Assembly: GCF_000280055.1 (NCBI RefSeq)
Contig: NZ_ALAB01000029.1
Span: 1-64,000 of the forward strand
Direction: 5' to 3'
DNA from: Alishewanella aestuarii B11
GTDB lineage: Bacteria; Pseudomonadota; Gammaproteobacteria; Enterobacterales; Alteromonadaceae
Length of the DNA stretch: 64,000 nt
Part shown: positions 1 to 9,751 of the stretch, one piece after another
Numbering within the stretch: position 1 is the first letter of the stretch
Layout of the letters: each line of letters starts with the position of its first letter
Made by a program: the position numbers and the translations under genes
Notes under the pieces: model-generated
The model's input: the letters and a program-made list of their open reading frames with translations, nothing else
What the model was told of the DNA's origin: nothing
Database searches by the model: none

Positions 1-534
1 TCCCATCCGATATCCAGTACTTGCCTAAACCAAGGGCCACGAAATCCGGCGTCTGTAACGATAACCGGGCTTGCAGCTTGCCGGTAGTATTGCGTGAAGG
101 CGCCTTAGAAATTGCTGATGAGTTTGGGGTTTATCTTTAGTCGCCAGGGAATGCACTTCCTCATAAAGGGTTATCGAGCGCCCCTCACATGCCAATGCGG
201 CGCGCAGCAGGAAGAACTGCTGACCGGGCTCTAAGTCTGACCAGTCGACCAAAATCACTGGCTGTGCTTGATAACCTGCAAAATATCGGGCCAGTTGCTG
301 ATAAATGTGCGGTAACTCATAAAAAAGTTGCGTATTGGAGAGCAGGCGATCAGCACTTTTTATTCGATGCTTTTCATAGGCTTGCGTGTCAAGGTTCCGC
401 CCAAGCGAAGTGACTGTGAGTTGCTGCTGGGTCGAGGCACTTAAGACTATATTTTGTAGCGCCTTGCGCCGGGCACTATGCATAGAAGGTGTGACAGCGT
501 GAATGAAATTGGTTAGGATGTGCTGAACATTCAT
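1..534 (-). pseudogene. IS4-family (IS10-like) transposase, 5' part, frameshifted
   Basis: This is the N-terminal part of an IS4-family DDE transposase whose 3' end lies left of the window. The start at 534 (MNVQHIL) has an AGGA ribosome-binding site 7 nt upstream; a longer in-frame start at 585 lacks one. The frame is intact through VILVDWSD, which includes the first catalytic Asp. Near 67-69 it shifts: the expected PVIVTDAGFRGPWF block, which carries the second Asp, is readable only in the next frame. One extra base in the GGG at 67-69 explains this. The element is therefore probably inactive, unless the shift is a sequencing error. Confidence 0.8.
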
Positions 535-655
535 GGCGATTCCTGATTGTTTTTTTTGGCGAAAGATCTGATCATCGAGCGCCATGAATGTTCCCTTCCT
601 ATACCAATTTATTTAATCCTTTGTTTTATCATCCTATTTCGTGGGGATACCTCAG
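1..655 (-). mobile_element. IS4-family insertion sequence, one end
   Basis: The terminal inverted repeat ends at 655. Read on the minus strand it begins CTGAGGTATCCCC, like the IS10 end CTGATGAATCCCC. The transposase start lies about 120 bp inside, as in IS10-type elements. The other end and the target duplication are outside the window. Confidence 0.65.
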
Positions 656-708
656 GGTCTGACCAGTACACACACAGGCGCGGTAAAACGGTCATGTCCC
701 CAGCAGCG

Positions 709-1038
709 TCAGGCTTTGGTAAAACGGGGTACCGGTTGCGCCGGGTCAAAGCGTTTACCCTGCTCCAGTTGCTCAAAGATCCACAATAGCTGGCCAACCT
801 GTAATCTGACCTGACCAGTCACTACCATCACCCCACTGACATAGGCACGAAAAGTACTCCCTAATCCGGCTGCATCCGCTTCCTGCAATGCCTGACGCAA
901 TACCTGATCATGCAGGGTTTTATGAGCATGACGGCGGGCATGTTGGTAGGCATGCCGCTCAGCCCAAAAGCTACCCAGCGTCTGATAAAGCGCATACAGT
1001 ACTGCGGTACAGCACAAGGCTGTTAACAGAATAAACAT
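709..1038 (-). CDS. Hypothetical membrane-anchored protein, 109 aa
   Basis: I do not recognise the family. One hydrophobic segment (residues 2-20, FILLTALCCTAVLYALYQT) suggests an N-terminal membrane anchor. It is followed by a His/Arg-rich helical stretch (about 30-45) and a soluble C-terminus. A strong AAAGGAGG site precedes the ATG at 1038, supporting expression. The end of the gene lies only 54 bp from the IS end at 655, so the C-terminus could have been altered by the insertion. Confidence 0.5.
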   Translation of the reverse strand: MFILLTALCCTAVLYALYQTLGSFWAERHAYQHARRHAHKTLHDQVLRQALQEADAAGLGSTFRAYVSGVMVVTGQVRLQVGQLLWIFEQLEQGKRFDPAQPVPRFTKA

Positions 1039-1175
1039 TTCAGCCTCCTTTGGCGTGGCTATGGCAAATGACCCTTACAACCAGATACGTTGCTGATGCA
1101 AAGTTAGACCGCTCTCTTCTGTGTTAGTGCAACATCGGTTAGCATAGCCATCTTGACGTCTTATGAGTAATTGCA

Positions 1176-2048
1176 GTGCTTTGGATCCCCTTTACCTTGC
1201 TGGCAGCCTTTATGCAGGCCTGGCGCAATGCGTTTCAAAAACAGTTGAGTAAAGACGTCAGTGTCGCTGGCGTGACGCTGGCACGCTTTATCTGGGCTTC
1301 GCCACTGGCAGCGTTGTATCTGGCGGGTCTTTATCAATGGCAACCCGTGGCCTTGCCTACCTTCAACCACCGCTTTGTTTTTTTTATTGTCGGTGCCGCT
1401 GTTGCGCAAATTATTGCCACCGCCTTAATGGTCAAACTGTTTAAGTTGCGCAACTACGCCATTGGCGCCGGCTTGGCGAAAAGTGAAGCCATACTGGCTG
1501 CGATCCTGGGAGTCGCCTTTTTTAGTGAATCGCTAAGTTTGCTGGGTTGGGTCGGGGTACTACTGGGTGCGGTAGCCGTATTCTTGCTAAGCGGCGCCAG
1601 CTGGCGACAGCTATCGTGGCCGGTGTTATTACTTGGCATCAGCAGTGGCTTAAGCTTTGCGCTAACCTCGCTTTGGGTGCGGCAAGCCAGTTTGGCGCTG
1701 GGGCTACCTTTCCCACACGGTGCAGCCTGGGTGCTGTTGGTGGTGATTTTACTGCAAACCCTGATCTTACTCAGCTATCTGCTGTGGCGCGAGCGCAGCA
1801 CCTTGCTGGCTCTGTGGCAACGCCCGCGGCTGACTCTGTTGATCAGTATCAGCAGCTGCATCGGCTCAATTGGCTGGTTTACCGCCATGAGCCTGGAATC
1901 GGTCGCGTTGGTAAAAACACTGGGCCAGGTCGAAGTGTTGTTTATGCTGCTGATCTCCGCCTTTTTCTTTAAAGAAAAGCTGCAACGAACCGATCACGGT
2001 GGCCTGGCTCTGATAGTCCTGGCAGCCATCGCAGTGATGTGGGCTTAG
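1176..2048 (+). CDS. EamA/DMT-superfamily transporter
   Basis: This is a roughly 290-residue inner-membrane protein of about ten hydrophobic segments in two repeated halves, the EamA (DMT) fold. The two EamA repeats are visible as residues about 5-140 (ending LLGAVAVFLLSG) and about 150-290 (ending LIVLAAIAVMWA). Members export or exchange metabolites, but the substrate cannot be read from sequence. The start is a GTG at 1176 with no clear ribosome-binding site, so it is uncertain. It converges with the b561 remnant, the two stops overlapping by 4 bp. Confidence 0.8.
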   Translation: MLWIPFTLLAAFMQAWRNAFQKQLSKDVSVAGVTLARFIWASPLAALYLAGLYQWQPVALPTFNHRFVFFIVGAAVAQIIATALMVKLFKLRNYAIGAGLAKSEAILAAILGVAFFSESLSLLGWVGVLLGAVAVFLLSGASWRQLSWPVLLLGISSGLSFALTSLWVRQASLALGLPFPHGAAWVLLVVILLQTLILLSYLLWRERSTLLALWQRPRLTLLISISSCIGSIGWFTAMSLESVALVKTLGQVEVLFMLLISAFFFKEKLQRTDHGGLALIVLAAIAVMWA

Positions 2049-2388
2049 GGTTTGCGGTTAGCAGTAACGGACACTTTGACCATACTGCTAAACACCCCAT
2101 CCCGCTTGATCAGACCGTGATAGAGCGCGGCAATAATGTGCACCACAATAAGCAGCACTAACAGCAGTGCGGCCCAGCCATGAATTTCGCGCAACAGGCC
2201 ATATAACGCTAAATCGGTATTGAGCAAGGATGGCAGCGACAATCCAAACAGCTCCAGCGGGCGACCGGCTGCATTTTGCATTAAATAACCGGACAACGGC
2301 ATTACAATTAACAAACCGTAAAAGCCAAGTTGCGTGAGTTTCGCTGCAAGTTGCTGCAGTTTCGGCACACTATCCGGCAACTTTGGTG
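2045..2388 (-). pseudogene. Cytochrome b561, C-terminal half only
   Basis: From about 2388 to the stop at 2045 the minus strand encodes the second half of a bacterial b561-type diheme membrane cytochrome (LTQLGFYGLLIVMPLSGYLM, then LREIHGWAALLLVLLIVVHI, with conserved His residues). The first two helices and their heme-ligand histidines are missing. The sequence upstream is out of frame and belongs to a different gene, an acetyltransferase fragment. This looks like a deletion that joined two genes and inactivated both. Confidence 0.7.
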
Positions 2389-2591
2389 TGCAACCAGAAG
2401 GATTCCAGATAAAACCAGTTGCCAAAGGTGCGCCCGGCCAGCATGGCCACCACTTCGCCGTTCGCATTAAGTTGTTTTAAACCCAAGGCCTGGCGCTTGC
2501 TGGCATCCCAATGCTGCGCATTAAACTCGGCAATTTTTTGTTTCGCCTGCTCAGCAAAGTCGCTGCTGTTATCAACGATAAAATGGGGCAT
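2388..2591 (-). pseudogene. GNAT-family N-acetyltransferase, N-terminal fragment
   Basis: Starting at 2591 (MPHFIVDN) the minus strand encodes about 68 residues resembling the first half of a GNAT acetyltransferase, ending in AMLAGRTFGNWFYLESFWL. This is the strand that normally precedes the acetyl-CoA-binding RGxGLG motif. That motif is absent. The frame runs out at 2370 after crossing a junction near 2388 into cytochrome b561 sequence. It is read as the 5' remnant of a deleted gene. Confidence 0.6.
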
Positions 2592-2673
2592 CTGACACCA
2601 AGTAATTGTAATAAGTGCGGGAGTGTAGTGGTAATATCATCCCATTTTTAATTATCATCCACACCAAATCTTT

Positions 2674-5600
2674 ATGAAACGTACTGCTGTTGCTTCACTA
2701 CCTGAATTAGAACGCGCGCTGCTTATTATGATGGCCTTGTTACAAGAGCCCATGGCACAAAGCAAATGGTTAGATATTATCCGGCTAACCGGAGCCAGAG
2801 GGGATAGCGGTAAAGCCTTAACGTCTGCCGATATCAAAGCTGCGCTGCAAAACCTGAAAGCACAGGGCTGGGTTCAGCAAACTGCCAAAGAAGGTTATCA
2901 ACTCAATACTCAAGATAATCTTGCCACATTATTTAACGTATTTAGCTACGTCCAACAACACAGCCAGAGCATGGCATGGCAGCGTCAAGCCAGGGATTGG
3001 ATCAGCCGCAATCACCGCAGTTATTATGTTAAACAGCAGCGCAGCTACTACCGCCGCCAGATGTGGCTGGATATGTTACAAGGCAACTATCCCAACCTGT
3101 TGCATCATAGCGATGGGTATTTTGATACCGAGCCCGATGGTGGCCTTTACCCGTTATGCTTTATGACCGATCCGGCAGATGGCAGCGCCTTTTTCAGCGC
3201 CATGCCACTGGAAATACAGCACTCTGTGATACTACATAGTATGCTGACGGCGCTCTATCGTTTACCCGATTGTCCGCATCTATACCGTGCAACTGAGGCG
3301 TATCTAAAGCGCGTGCCGCATGATAGCGATGTGGCACAACTCTATCATTGGTATCTGCTACTTACCGACCAGCTCCAAACCAAGGCCCCGGATCTTGGAC
3401 AATACTCAGGCTTTCTGCATAGTGCTATGCTGGTGTTAAAAGGCAAAACCACCGAGGCCGTTAGTGCGTTAGAAAATCTGGAGAAGCAACTTAAAAAACA
3501 TTCGGGTAAACGTAAACTTCAGTTCCGACATCTTGACGGCTGGTTTGCGATGCTGGCGTATCTGGGATCTGCCACTCCGGAGAGTCATAAACGCCTAAAA
3601 GCACAAGTCAAAACCGGCTTGCAACTTAACGACGGCATCTGCTACCAGCAATGGCTGCGCCTGGTTGATGAGTTAGAACAAACGTCCACCAATCACTATC
3701 GCCCGGACTGGGACCCGGATATGATTCCGTTTGGTTTAGATGGCTTATTCTACATTTTGGCGCTGTTTTGGCAGGATGCCTTGTCAGAGGTCATTGAAAC
3801 TAAGCTACTAAGGATGCGGGAGTTATATCAGGCCCGCGGCTATAGCTGGGTTGCCGCCGAGCTGGATGCCGTCATTGCGGCTGCCTATGGGCAAAACCGC
3901 TTATGGCCAGACTGGCACCAACAACGGCAACTGCAGCCCCTTTGTCAGTTAATGCAAAAAGAAGCACAATGGCAGCGCGCGCTTAATGCGTTAAATTTGC
4001 TCACCCAAACCACAAAAAACACGTCATCTGATAACCAAAGTAGCCGCTTATGCTGGTTTGTGCAGGCTAATAATTTTTACACCAGCATCGAGCCGCGCGA
4101 ACAAAAACGCAATGCTAAAGGGCAATGGTCGGCTGGCCGCGTAGTCGCGCTAAAGCGTTTGGCTCAGGAAGATGACAAGCTCCCCTTTGTTACTGCAGCA
4201 GATAAAAAAGTGATCGCCTGTATTGAGCCGATGTATCAGGGGTACTATGGCGCGCTAAATTATGAAATTGATACTGAAAAAGCGCTACGCCAGTTAGTGG
4301 GGCACCCATTAGTGTTTTGGGAGGGTAAACCGGATACACCCATTCAGGTTGAGGCCGGTACCTTTTACCTGCAAGTAAAACAACATCAGCAACAGTACCA
4401 GCTTAGCCTGGAACCGGAAGAAGCGGCATATAGCGACCAAAATTGGCAGCTGGCCGGGCCGAATAAAATACTGGTTTACGACTTTAGCCCGCAGATTACG
4501 CAAATAATGCAAATTATTGGTCCGGGATTAACCGTACCTGCTGCCGGAAAAGAACTATTGCTGGCCACAGTGAGTAAATTAGCGCCCAGCATCCCGGTAC
4601 AAGCCGATGCCGTTAGCCTGCCAAGTGCACTAAAAGCCATAGCACCCAACTCGACTTTGCAACTTTACTTATCGCGTTACCAGGATGGCCTGAGGTTACA
4701 GCCATTGGTGCAACCACTAGATGGTAGCGCTTTATTTAGCCCCGGCAAAGGCAATGCCTTGCTGGTAGGTGAGCAGGCTGGCGAGCCAGTGCAGACAGAA
4801 CGCAACCTGAAAGCAGAGCAGCAGCATCTGGCGACGTTGAATTTAACCTGTCCCAGCCTGCAGCAAAGCGAATTTGATGGCAGCCAATGGCTCCTGCCCG
4901 AGCCAGAACATTGCCTGGAATTATTAAGCGAGCTACAGAATTTACCTGCCGAGCACTTTAGCCTGGTCTGGCCTGAGGGCGAACCCTTTAGAATCACGAA
5001 TAAAGCTGATACGCGCGATTTTCGGATGAACATTCGGCAGCAAGGCCAATGGCTGGAGATAGAGGGTGAATTAGTCTTAGACCAAGATAAGGTACTTTCA
5101 TTAAAAACTTTACTGGAACTGGTCCAACAAACGAGTAGCCGTTTCATTCCCCTTTCCGATCAGGGCTACCTGGCACTGAGTGCGGCATTCCGAAAACAGT
5201 TAAAAGATATGGCTGCACTGGCGAACCCAGGCAAACAAGGTGAGCTAAAACTAAGTAGCTTCACGGCACCTTTTGTTGCCGAGCTTACACAAGACGCGCA
5301 ACACGTTAGCAGCAACAAAGCCTGGCAAGGGCAAGTTAAGCGGCTACAGCAGATGGAGAAATTGCAGCCAGCGTTACCAAATACCTTGCAGGCAGAGCTT
5401 CGTGATTATCAATTACAGGGCTTTCAGTGGTTAGCTAAGTTAGCACATTGGGGCGTTGGCGCATGCCTGGCGGATGATATGGGGCTCGGCAAAACCCTGC
5501 AAACTCTGGCACTGTTATTACAACGTGCCGCAGAAGGTCCTGCGCTTGTTGTGGCGCCTGTGTCGGTTGCCAATAACTGGCAAACTGAGGCTGCACGTTT

Positions 5601-6747
5601 TGCCCCAACCTTAAAGATCCACTGGTTCTATGATAACCGTGATCTCACTACCGTCGGTCCCTTTGATCTGGTGATCTGCAGCTATGGCATGCTGCAAAAT
5701 AACTCTGAGCAATTTACTGCTGTGCAATGGCACACACTGGTACTGGATGAGGCACAGGCCATTAAAAACGATAGCACCAAGCGAGCGAAAGCCGCGATAG
5801 CACTTAACGCTGATTTCCGTCTGGCACTTAGCGGCACACCAATAGAAAACCATCTTGGCGAACTGTGGAGTTTATTTCATTTTCTTAACCCTGGCTTGCT
5901 GGGCAGTAAGGAGCAATTTAACCGACGCTTCGCTACACCGATTGAAAAGGGTGACATTGAAACCCGCGCCCTATTAAAGAAACTGCTTAGCCCCTTTGTG
6001 CTACGCCGCACCAAAACTCAGGTATTAACCGAGTTGCCATCGAGAACCGAAATCACCCTAGCGGTTGAGCTTAGCGACGATGAGCGCCATTTATATGAAG
6101 CGTTACGCCAACAAGCAATAGAGCAACTGGCTAGTACCGAGGGCGGCCAAGCAATGCAAGTGCTGGCTGAAATTATGAAGTTACGCCGTTTTTGCTGTAA
6201 CCCAAGCTTGGTTGTGCCGGATTATAAGTTAAGCAGCAGTAAGCTACAGGTATTTGCAGAAACCTTAACGGAAATTCTGGATAACCAGCATAAAGTGCTG
6301 GTATTCAGCCAGTTTGTTGATCATCTGGCACTGGTGCGGCAGTATTTGGAACAGCAACAGGTTCGCTATCAATATCTGGATGGCAGCACACCCGTTGCCG
6401 AACGCCAAAAGCGCGTCAGCGCCTTTCAACAAGGTGATGGCGAGGTGTTTTTGATTAGTTTAAAAGCGGGTGGTTCCGGCTTAAACCTGACTGCAGCCGA
6501 TTATGTGATCCATCTCGACCCCTGGTGGAACCCCGCAGTCGAGGATCAGGCATCAGACCGTGCGCACCGCATTGGTCAAACCCGGCCGGTAACCATTTAC
6601 CGGCTGGTAACTGAGAACACCATCGAGCAAAAAATCTTGGCATTGCACCAGCAAAAACGCGAGCTCGCCGATTCGTTGTTAGAAGGTGGCGATATGGCAG
6701 CACGTTTAAGCACCGAGCAATTACTGCAGCTGTTGCGGGCGCAATAG
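2674..6747 (+). CDS. SNF2/Rad54-family helicase-like protein, 1357 aa
   Basis: This is a large SWI2/SNF2-type ATPase that probably remodels protein-nucleic acid complexes. The ATPase core is C-terminal: Walker A ADDMGLGKTLQT near residue 935, DEAQ box VLDEAQAIKN near 1022, LSGTPIEN near 1050, and helicase-C motif SDRAHRIGQTRPV near 1295. The N-terminal roughly 900 residues have no motif I recognise, though residues 8-75 look like a winged helix. The gene is alone on its strand, flanked by minus-strand genes. There is no evidence that it belongs to the CRISPR island. Confidence 0.85.
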   Translation: MKRTAVASLPELERALLIMMALLQEPMAQSKWLDIIRLTGARGDSGKALTSADIKAALQNLKAQGWVQQTAKEGYQLNTQDNLATLFNVFSYVQQHSQSMAWQRQARDWISRNHRSYYVKQQRSYYRRQMWLDMLQGNYPNLLHHSDGYFDTEPDGGLYPLCFMTDPADGSAFFSAMPLEIQHSVILHSMLTALYRLPDCPHLYRATEAYLKRVPHDSDVAQLYHWYLLLTDQLQTKAPDLGQYSGFLHSAMLVLKGKTTEAVSALENLEKQLKKHSGKRKLQFRHLDGWFAMLAYLGSATPESHKRLKAQVKTGLQLNDGICYQQWLRLVDELEQTSTNHYRPDWDPDMIPFGLDGLFYILALFWQDALSEVIETKLLRMRELYQARGYSWVAAELDAVIAAAYGQNRLWPDWHQQRQLQPLCQLMQKEAQWQRALNALNLLTQTTKNTSSDNQSSRLCWFVQANNFYTSIEPREQKRNAKGQWSAGRVVALKRLAQEDDKLPFVTAADKKVIACIEPMYQGYYGALNYEIDTEKALRQLVGHPLVFWEGKPDTPIQVEAGTFYLQVKQHQQQYQLSLEPEEAAYSDQNWQLAGPNKILVYDFSPQITQIMQIIGPGLTVPAAGKELLLATVSKLAPSIPVQADAVSLPSALKAIAPNSTLQLYLSRYQDGLRLQPLVQPLDGSALFSPGKGNALLVGEQAGEPVQTERNLKAEQQHLATLNLTCPSLQQSEFDGSQWLLPEPEHCLELLSELQNLPAEHFSLVWPEGEPFRITNKADTRDFRMNIRQQGQWLEIEGELVLDQDKVLSLKTLLELVQQTSSRFIPLSDQGYLALSAAFRKQLKDMAALANPGKQGELKLSSFTAPFVAELTQDAQHVSSNKAWQGQVKRLQQMEKLQPALPNTLQAELRDYQLQGFQWLAKLAHWGVGACLADDMGLGKTLQTLALLLQRAAEGPALVVAPVSVANNWQTEAARFAPTLKIHWFYDNRDLTTVGPFDLVICSYGMLQNNSEQFTAVQWHTLVLDEAQAIKNDSTKRAKAAIALNADFRLALSGTPIENHLGELWSLFHFLNPGLLGSKEQFNRRFATPIEKGDIETRALLKKLLSPFVLRRTKTQVLTELPSRTEITLAVELSDDERHLYEALRQQAIEQLASTEGGQAMQVLAEIMKLRRFCCNPSLVVPDYKLSSSKLQVFAETLTEILDNQHKVLVFSQFVDHLALVRQYLEQQQVRYQYLDGSTPVAERQKRVSAFQQGDGEVFLISLKAGGSGLNLTAADYVIHLDPWWNPAVEDQASDRAHRIGQTRPVTIYRLVTENTIEQKILALHQQKRELADSLLEGGDMAARLSTEQLLQLLRAQ

Positions 6748-6895
6748 CCTAGATGCAATGGCGGTTTTGTTAGCAGCGGCTGGCCGGTGCGCTGGTCGCT
6801 ATTAATGCGCTACTGGCTTATAGAAATTGTCGCGCTATGGCAAATGGGAGTGTTCGGCGTCAACTATTTTGGCCGGTTCGCGTCCATTATGTTAA

Positions 6896-8209
6896 TCATG
6901 CCATCCTATCCACCAACCGCTTTATAGTCTTAAGTTCAAGTCGCATCGATTCGGCGACACGCCTGAAATCTGGGGATATTTCAACATGATTGGCTAAGTC
7001 ATCCCAAAACCGCTCAGCCAGGATATAAGCTTGCCGCCAGTGTTTGCCTTGAGCAATCGCGTTAATGGTTAAGTTATGGTGAGATGCCATAGCGCCACTG
7101 CGTAAAGGCGCAAAGGCCATAGGCAACATATCGTATACAGGCGCCAGAGTAAGTGCCCCCTCTGCTGAGTAGAAAAAAGATAAGTTACCTGTATGCATAT
7201 CTGTATTCGCAATCAACCGGCCGAAACACCAAATCATTGAGATGGTATCTGCCTCTTCAGCAGTGATCTGTTTCTCCTGCTGCAAATGCATCGCTATGAC
7301 TGGCCACTCTGCTGGCTTGCCAACAAATTGCATCTCTACCATACGCAAAGAGACCAGACCTTTGCGTCCGATCTCGCCTATTCGGTCAAAACGCGCACAA
7401 CTTAAAAATGTGCGTTGTTCACGCCTGACAATTTTAGAACAGGTTGCTGGAATGCCATCATTCGCTAAGGTGTTTAAAGCAAGATGCTCTGCCACCAATA
7501 AATCAGCCCAGCGCTGACTGTTCGCGTTGATAACCGGTTCAGTGAACTTAACCAGACGGTGTTTACCATCAACAAAAGCGCAAAACTTAGGTTGCTCGCC
7601 ACCGGCAGAAGAACCCACTACTTCTCCTGACATGGCATGCTCTGCCAGCATCACAAAATCACCTTCAGATCTTGCTATCGGTTCATGCTGTAGCCATTCC
7701 TGATAACTTAAGGTCCCGATCAGTAAGTTTCCCGGTGTATCACCTTTGGCATGCAATAACGCGTTAAAAATATCCTGATCTTTCCAGTAAGTAATATCTT
7801 CAGTGTCAACAATCTCTCTTCTGAAAAGCGCCTTGGCGAGATTTCGGCCGAGAAACCCCTGAGGTCTTAAGTCTTGCAACCACCAAGGTAAATCATCGTA
7901 GTAACAAAACTCGGCGTGATGATGTGTATTTACAATGTAGCCTCGCGGCATCACTGCGACCATAGTGCCAAAAAGCTCTGCTTGGCCAGCCTCAGTGACT
8001 CGATAAAGTGGTAACTCAGCGTCTGCTCCCTTGCGTAAATAATAACGTGTAGAGCGGGCACGGCCTGTCGTAACGAGTTGCTTTTCAAGTCGCTTCAGAT
8101 GCCGTGTCACCGTTGAACGATCGCAACCACAAAAGCTGGCGATTTCGCTTGAATTTGCAGGTTCACGCCGTAAAAAATCAATAATTGCATCAATAACTGA
8201 GCTAGGCAT
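6896..8209 (-). CDS. yjjJ: HipA-family kinase-like protein YjjJ
   Basis: This 437-residue protein combines an N-terminal helix-turn-helix (residues about 5-50, NSSEIASFCGCDRSTVTRHL) with a HipA kinase-like domain. Kinase signatures are GGEQPKFCAF with VKFTEP near 220-240, the catalytic loop NTDMHTGNLSFF near 335, and the metal-binding YDMLP near 360. E. coli YjjJ has the same architecture and is classed as a HipA-family toxin lacking a separate HipB, the fused HTH taking that role. No antitoxin gene precedes it here. The ATG at 8209 is the assumed start. Confidence 0.8.
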   Translation of the reverse strand: MPSSVIDAIIDFLRREPANSSEIASFCGCDRSTVTRHLKRLEKQLVTTGRARSTRYYLRKGADAELPLYRVTEAGQAELFGTMVAVMPRGYIVNTHHHAEFCYYDDLPWWLQDLRPQGFLGRNLAKALFRREIVDTEDITYWKDQDIFNALLHAKGDTPGNLLIGTLSYQEWLQHEPIARSEGDFVMLAEHAMSGEVVGSSAGGEQPKFCAFVDGKHRLVKFTEPVINANSQRWADLLVAEHLALNTLANDGIPATCSKIVRREQRTFLSCARFDRIGEIGRKGLVSLRMVEMQFVGKPAEWPVIAMHLQQEKQITAEEADTISMIWCFGRLIANTDMHTGNLSFFYSAEGALTLAPVYDMLPMAFAPLRSGAMASHHNLTINAIAQGKHWRQAYILAERFWDDLANHVEISPDFRRVAESMRLELKTIKRLVDRMA

Positions 8210-8528
8210 ATTTCTTTAAAACTCGTAATTTCAGTGCCCTATAAAAGCTTAGCACAATTACCGCATCAATATTTGCATCGATAATTATTAATTTATAGCT
8301 GGCGTATACCTTCAGAGTTTGTAAGCGTCTGGCGAACACATCTTTTATTTGCTAACTGATCACGCATCATAGTGCTCACTTTTGCCAACTGTGAGACTTA
8401 TGAATACCTATGCCGGTTGCAATGCCTTATACCAAAACGAAATCACCCAGCAGGTGATGCTATCTAAGACACTAAGTGTCCACTAAAAATTAAGCGGACA
8501 CTTAAATTAGAACACCTACCTGTGATCG
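8210..8528. other. Gap between yjjJ and array 1, with a 9-bp inverted repeat
   Basis: No gene is seen. At 8473-8481 and 8496-8504 there is a perfect 9-bp inverted repeat (TAAGTGTCC / GGACACTTA) separated by 14 bp. It resembles paired ends of a small IS or a remnant of one, next to the old end of the CRISPR array. It is not a CRISPR leader: that lies at the other end of the array. Confidence 0.5.
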
Positions 8529-9611
8529 CCGGACGCTTACTGTTATGTCGGGGCGGCTGTTGGACGCTGCTTTATGAGATGATCTGCGGCAATTATAGTC
8601 TTAATCCCCTGTTATGTCGGGGCAGCTGTTGGACGTACAAGCCAGCTTTACTATCTCTGCCATTACGTCTTAATCCCCTGTTATGTCGGGGCAGCTGTTG
8701 GACCAAAGCAAGTTAAGACCGAGGCTCACGGATCGAGTCTTAATCCCCTGTTATGTCGGGGCAGCTGTTGGACGAAATATGAACGTACTAAACCTGGTTG
8801 AAATTGTCTTAATCCCCTGTTATGTCGGGGCAGCTGTTGGACGATAACCCACGGTATCTGCCACAAGCGCAGGAAGTCTTAATCCCCTGTTATGTCGGGG
8901 CAGCTGTTGGACTTTACTTCCTCAAGTGTTAGCAGATAAAGCACTACGTCTTAATCCCCTGTTATGTCGGGGCAGCTGTTGGACGCTAAACCAGCTCCTG
9001 CTCAACCCGCGACCTCGTCTTAATCCCCTGTTATGTCGGGGCAGCTGTTGGACCCGTAAGCCTCGCGTATGATGTTGGCGGCATAGGTCTTAATCCCCTG
9101 TTATGTCGGGGCAGCTGTTGGACATGAAATATGCGGGGGGTCGTGGTATAACCAAGTCTTAATCCCCTGTTATGTCGGGGCAGCTGTTGGACACCATCAA
9201 CGATAGATTGTTCCACATCATCATGCGGTCTTAATCCCCTGTTATGTCGGGGCAGCTGTTGGACATTTAGTCGATATTCAGGCCCACGTCCAGGGCCGTC
9301 TTAATCCCCTGTTATGTCGGGGCAGCTGTTGGACGTTAATCCGGCTATGGCGGAGGCTATGAGCCAAGTCTTAATCCCCTGTTATGTCGGGGCAGCTGTT
9401 GGACCAGGATGCGCTGTACCAGCGGATAAATTCTATGTCTTAATCCCCTGTTATGTCGGGGCAGCTGTTGGACCTTAACTCCTGCAGGCAACTTAATTCC
9501 ATTATGTCTTAATCCCCTGTTATGTCGGGGCAGCTGTTGGACTAGTGTGAGAGTGTACGGCAGTCACTTCTCTCGTCTTAATCCCCTGTTATGTCGGGGC
9601 AGCTGTTGGAC
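8529..9611 (-). CRISPR. CRISPR array 1: 16 repeats, 15 spacers
   Basis: Fifteen identical 37-bp repeats (first at 8598-8634, last at 9575-9611) plus one decayed repeat at 8529-8565, with spacers of 32-35 nt. On the minus strand the repeat begins GTCCAACAGCTGCC and ends GGGGATTAAGAC. CCCC and GGGG form a short hairpin, and ATTAAGAC would be the 8-nt crRNA 5' handle. The decayed repeat at the left and the A/T-rich leader at the right both show that transcription and growth start at the right end. The cas2-cas1 operon ends just beyond the leader. Confidence 0.97.
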
Positions 9612-9725
9612 TCTAACATGATTTTTTTATTTTAAAAAACAATTAGTTCCAACAGAAAATAACTGATTACTTTTTAACCAGTTAATTGGCTAATTTTTGA
9701 GCGTATAATTTATTAAAGAGCAGTC
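9612..9725 (-). promoter_or_regulatory. Leader of CRISPR array 1
   Basis: This A/T-rich region of about 110 bp begins TCTAACATGATTTTTTT and matches the leader of array 2 at 29594. It contains an inverted repeat (TAACTGATTA 9660-9669 / TAACCAGTTA 9675-9684). It also contains TTCCAACAG at about 9646-9654, an inverted copy of the first repeat's edge. It should hold the array promoter and the site for new spacer integration. Confidence 0.85.
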
Positions 9726-9751
9726 TAACTATACTACTTTGTAGTATTAAT

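Noticed and set aside
8210-8528. Leader of array 1 on the left side
   Set aside because: The left-most repeat is decayed and the conserved A/T-rich leader shared with array 2 is on the right.
8522-9216. Long reading frames running through CRISPR array 1, with a repeated LNPLLCRGSCWT-type translation
   Set aside because: They are translations of the 37-bp DNA repeats. Spacers vary freely and there are no ribosome-binding sites.
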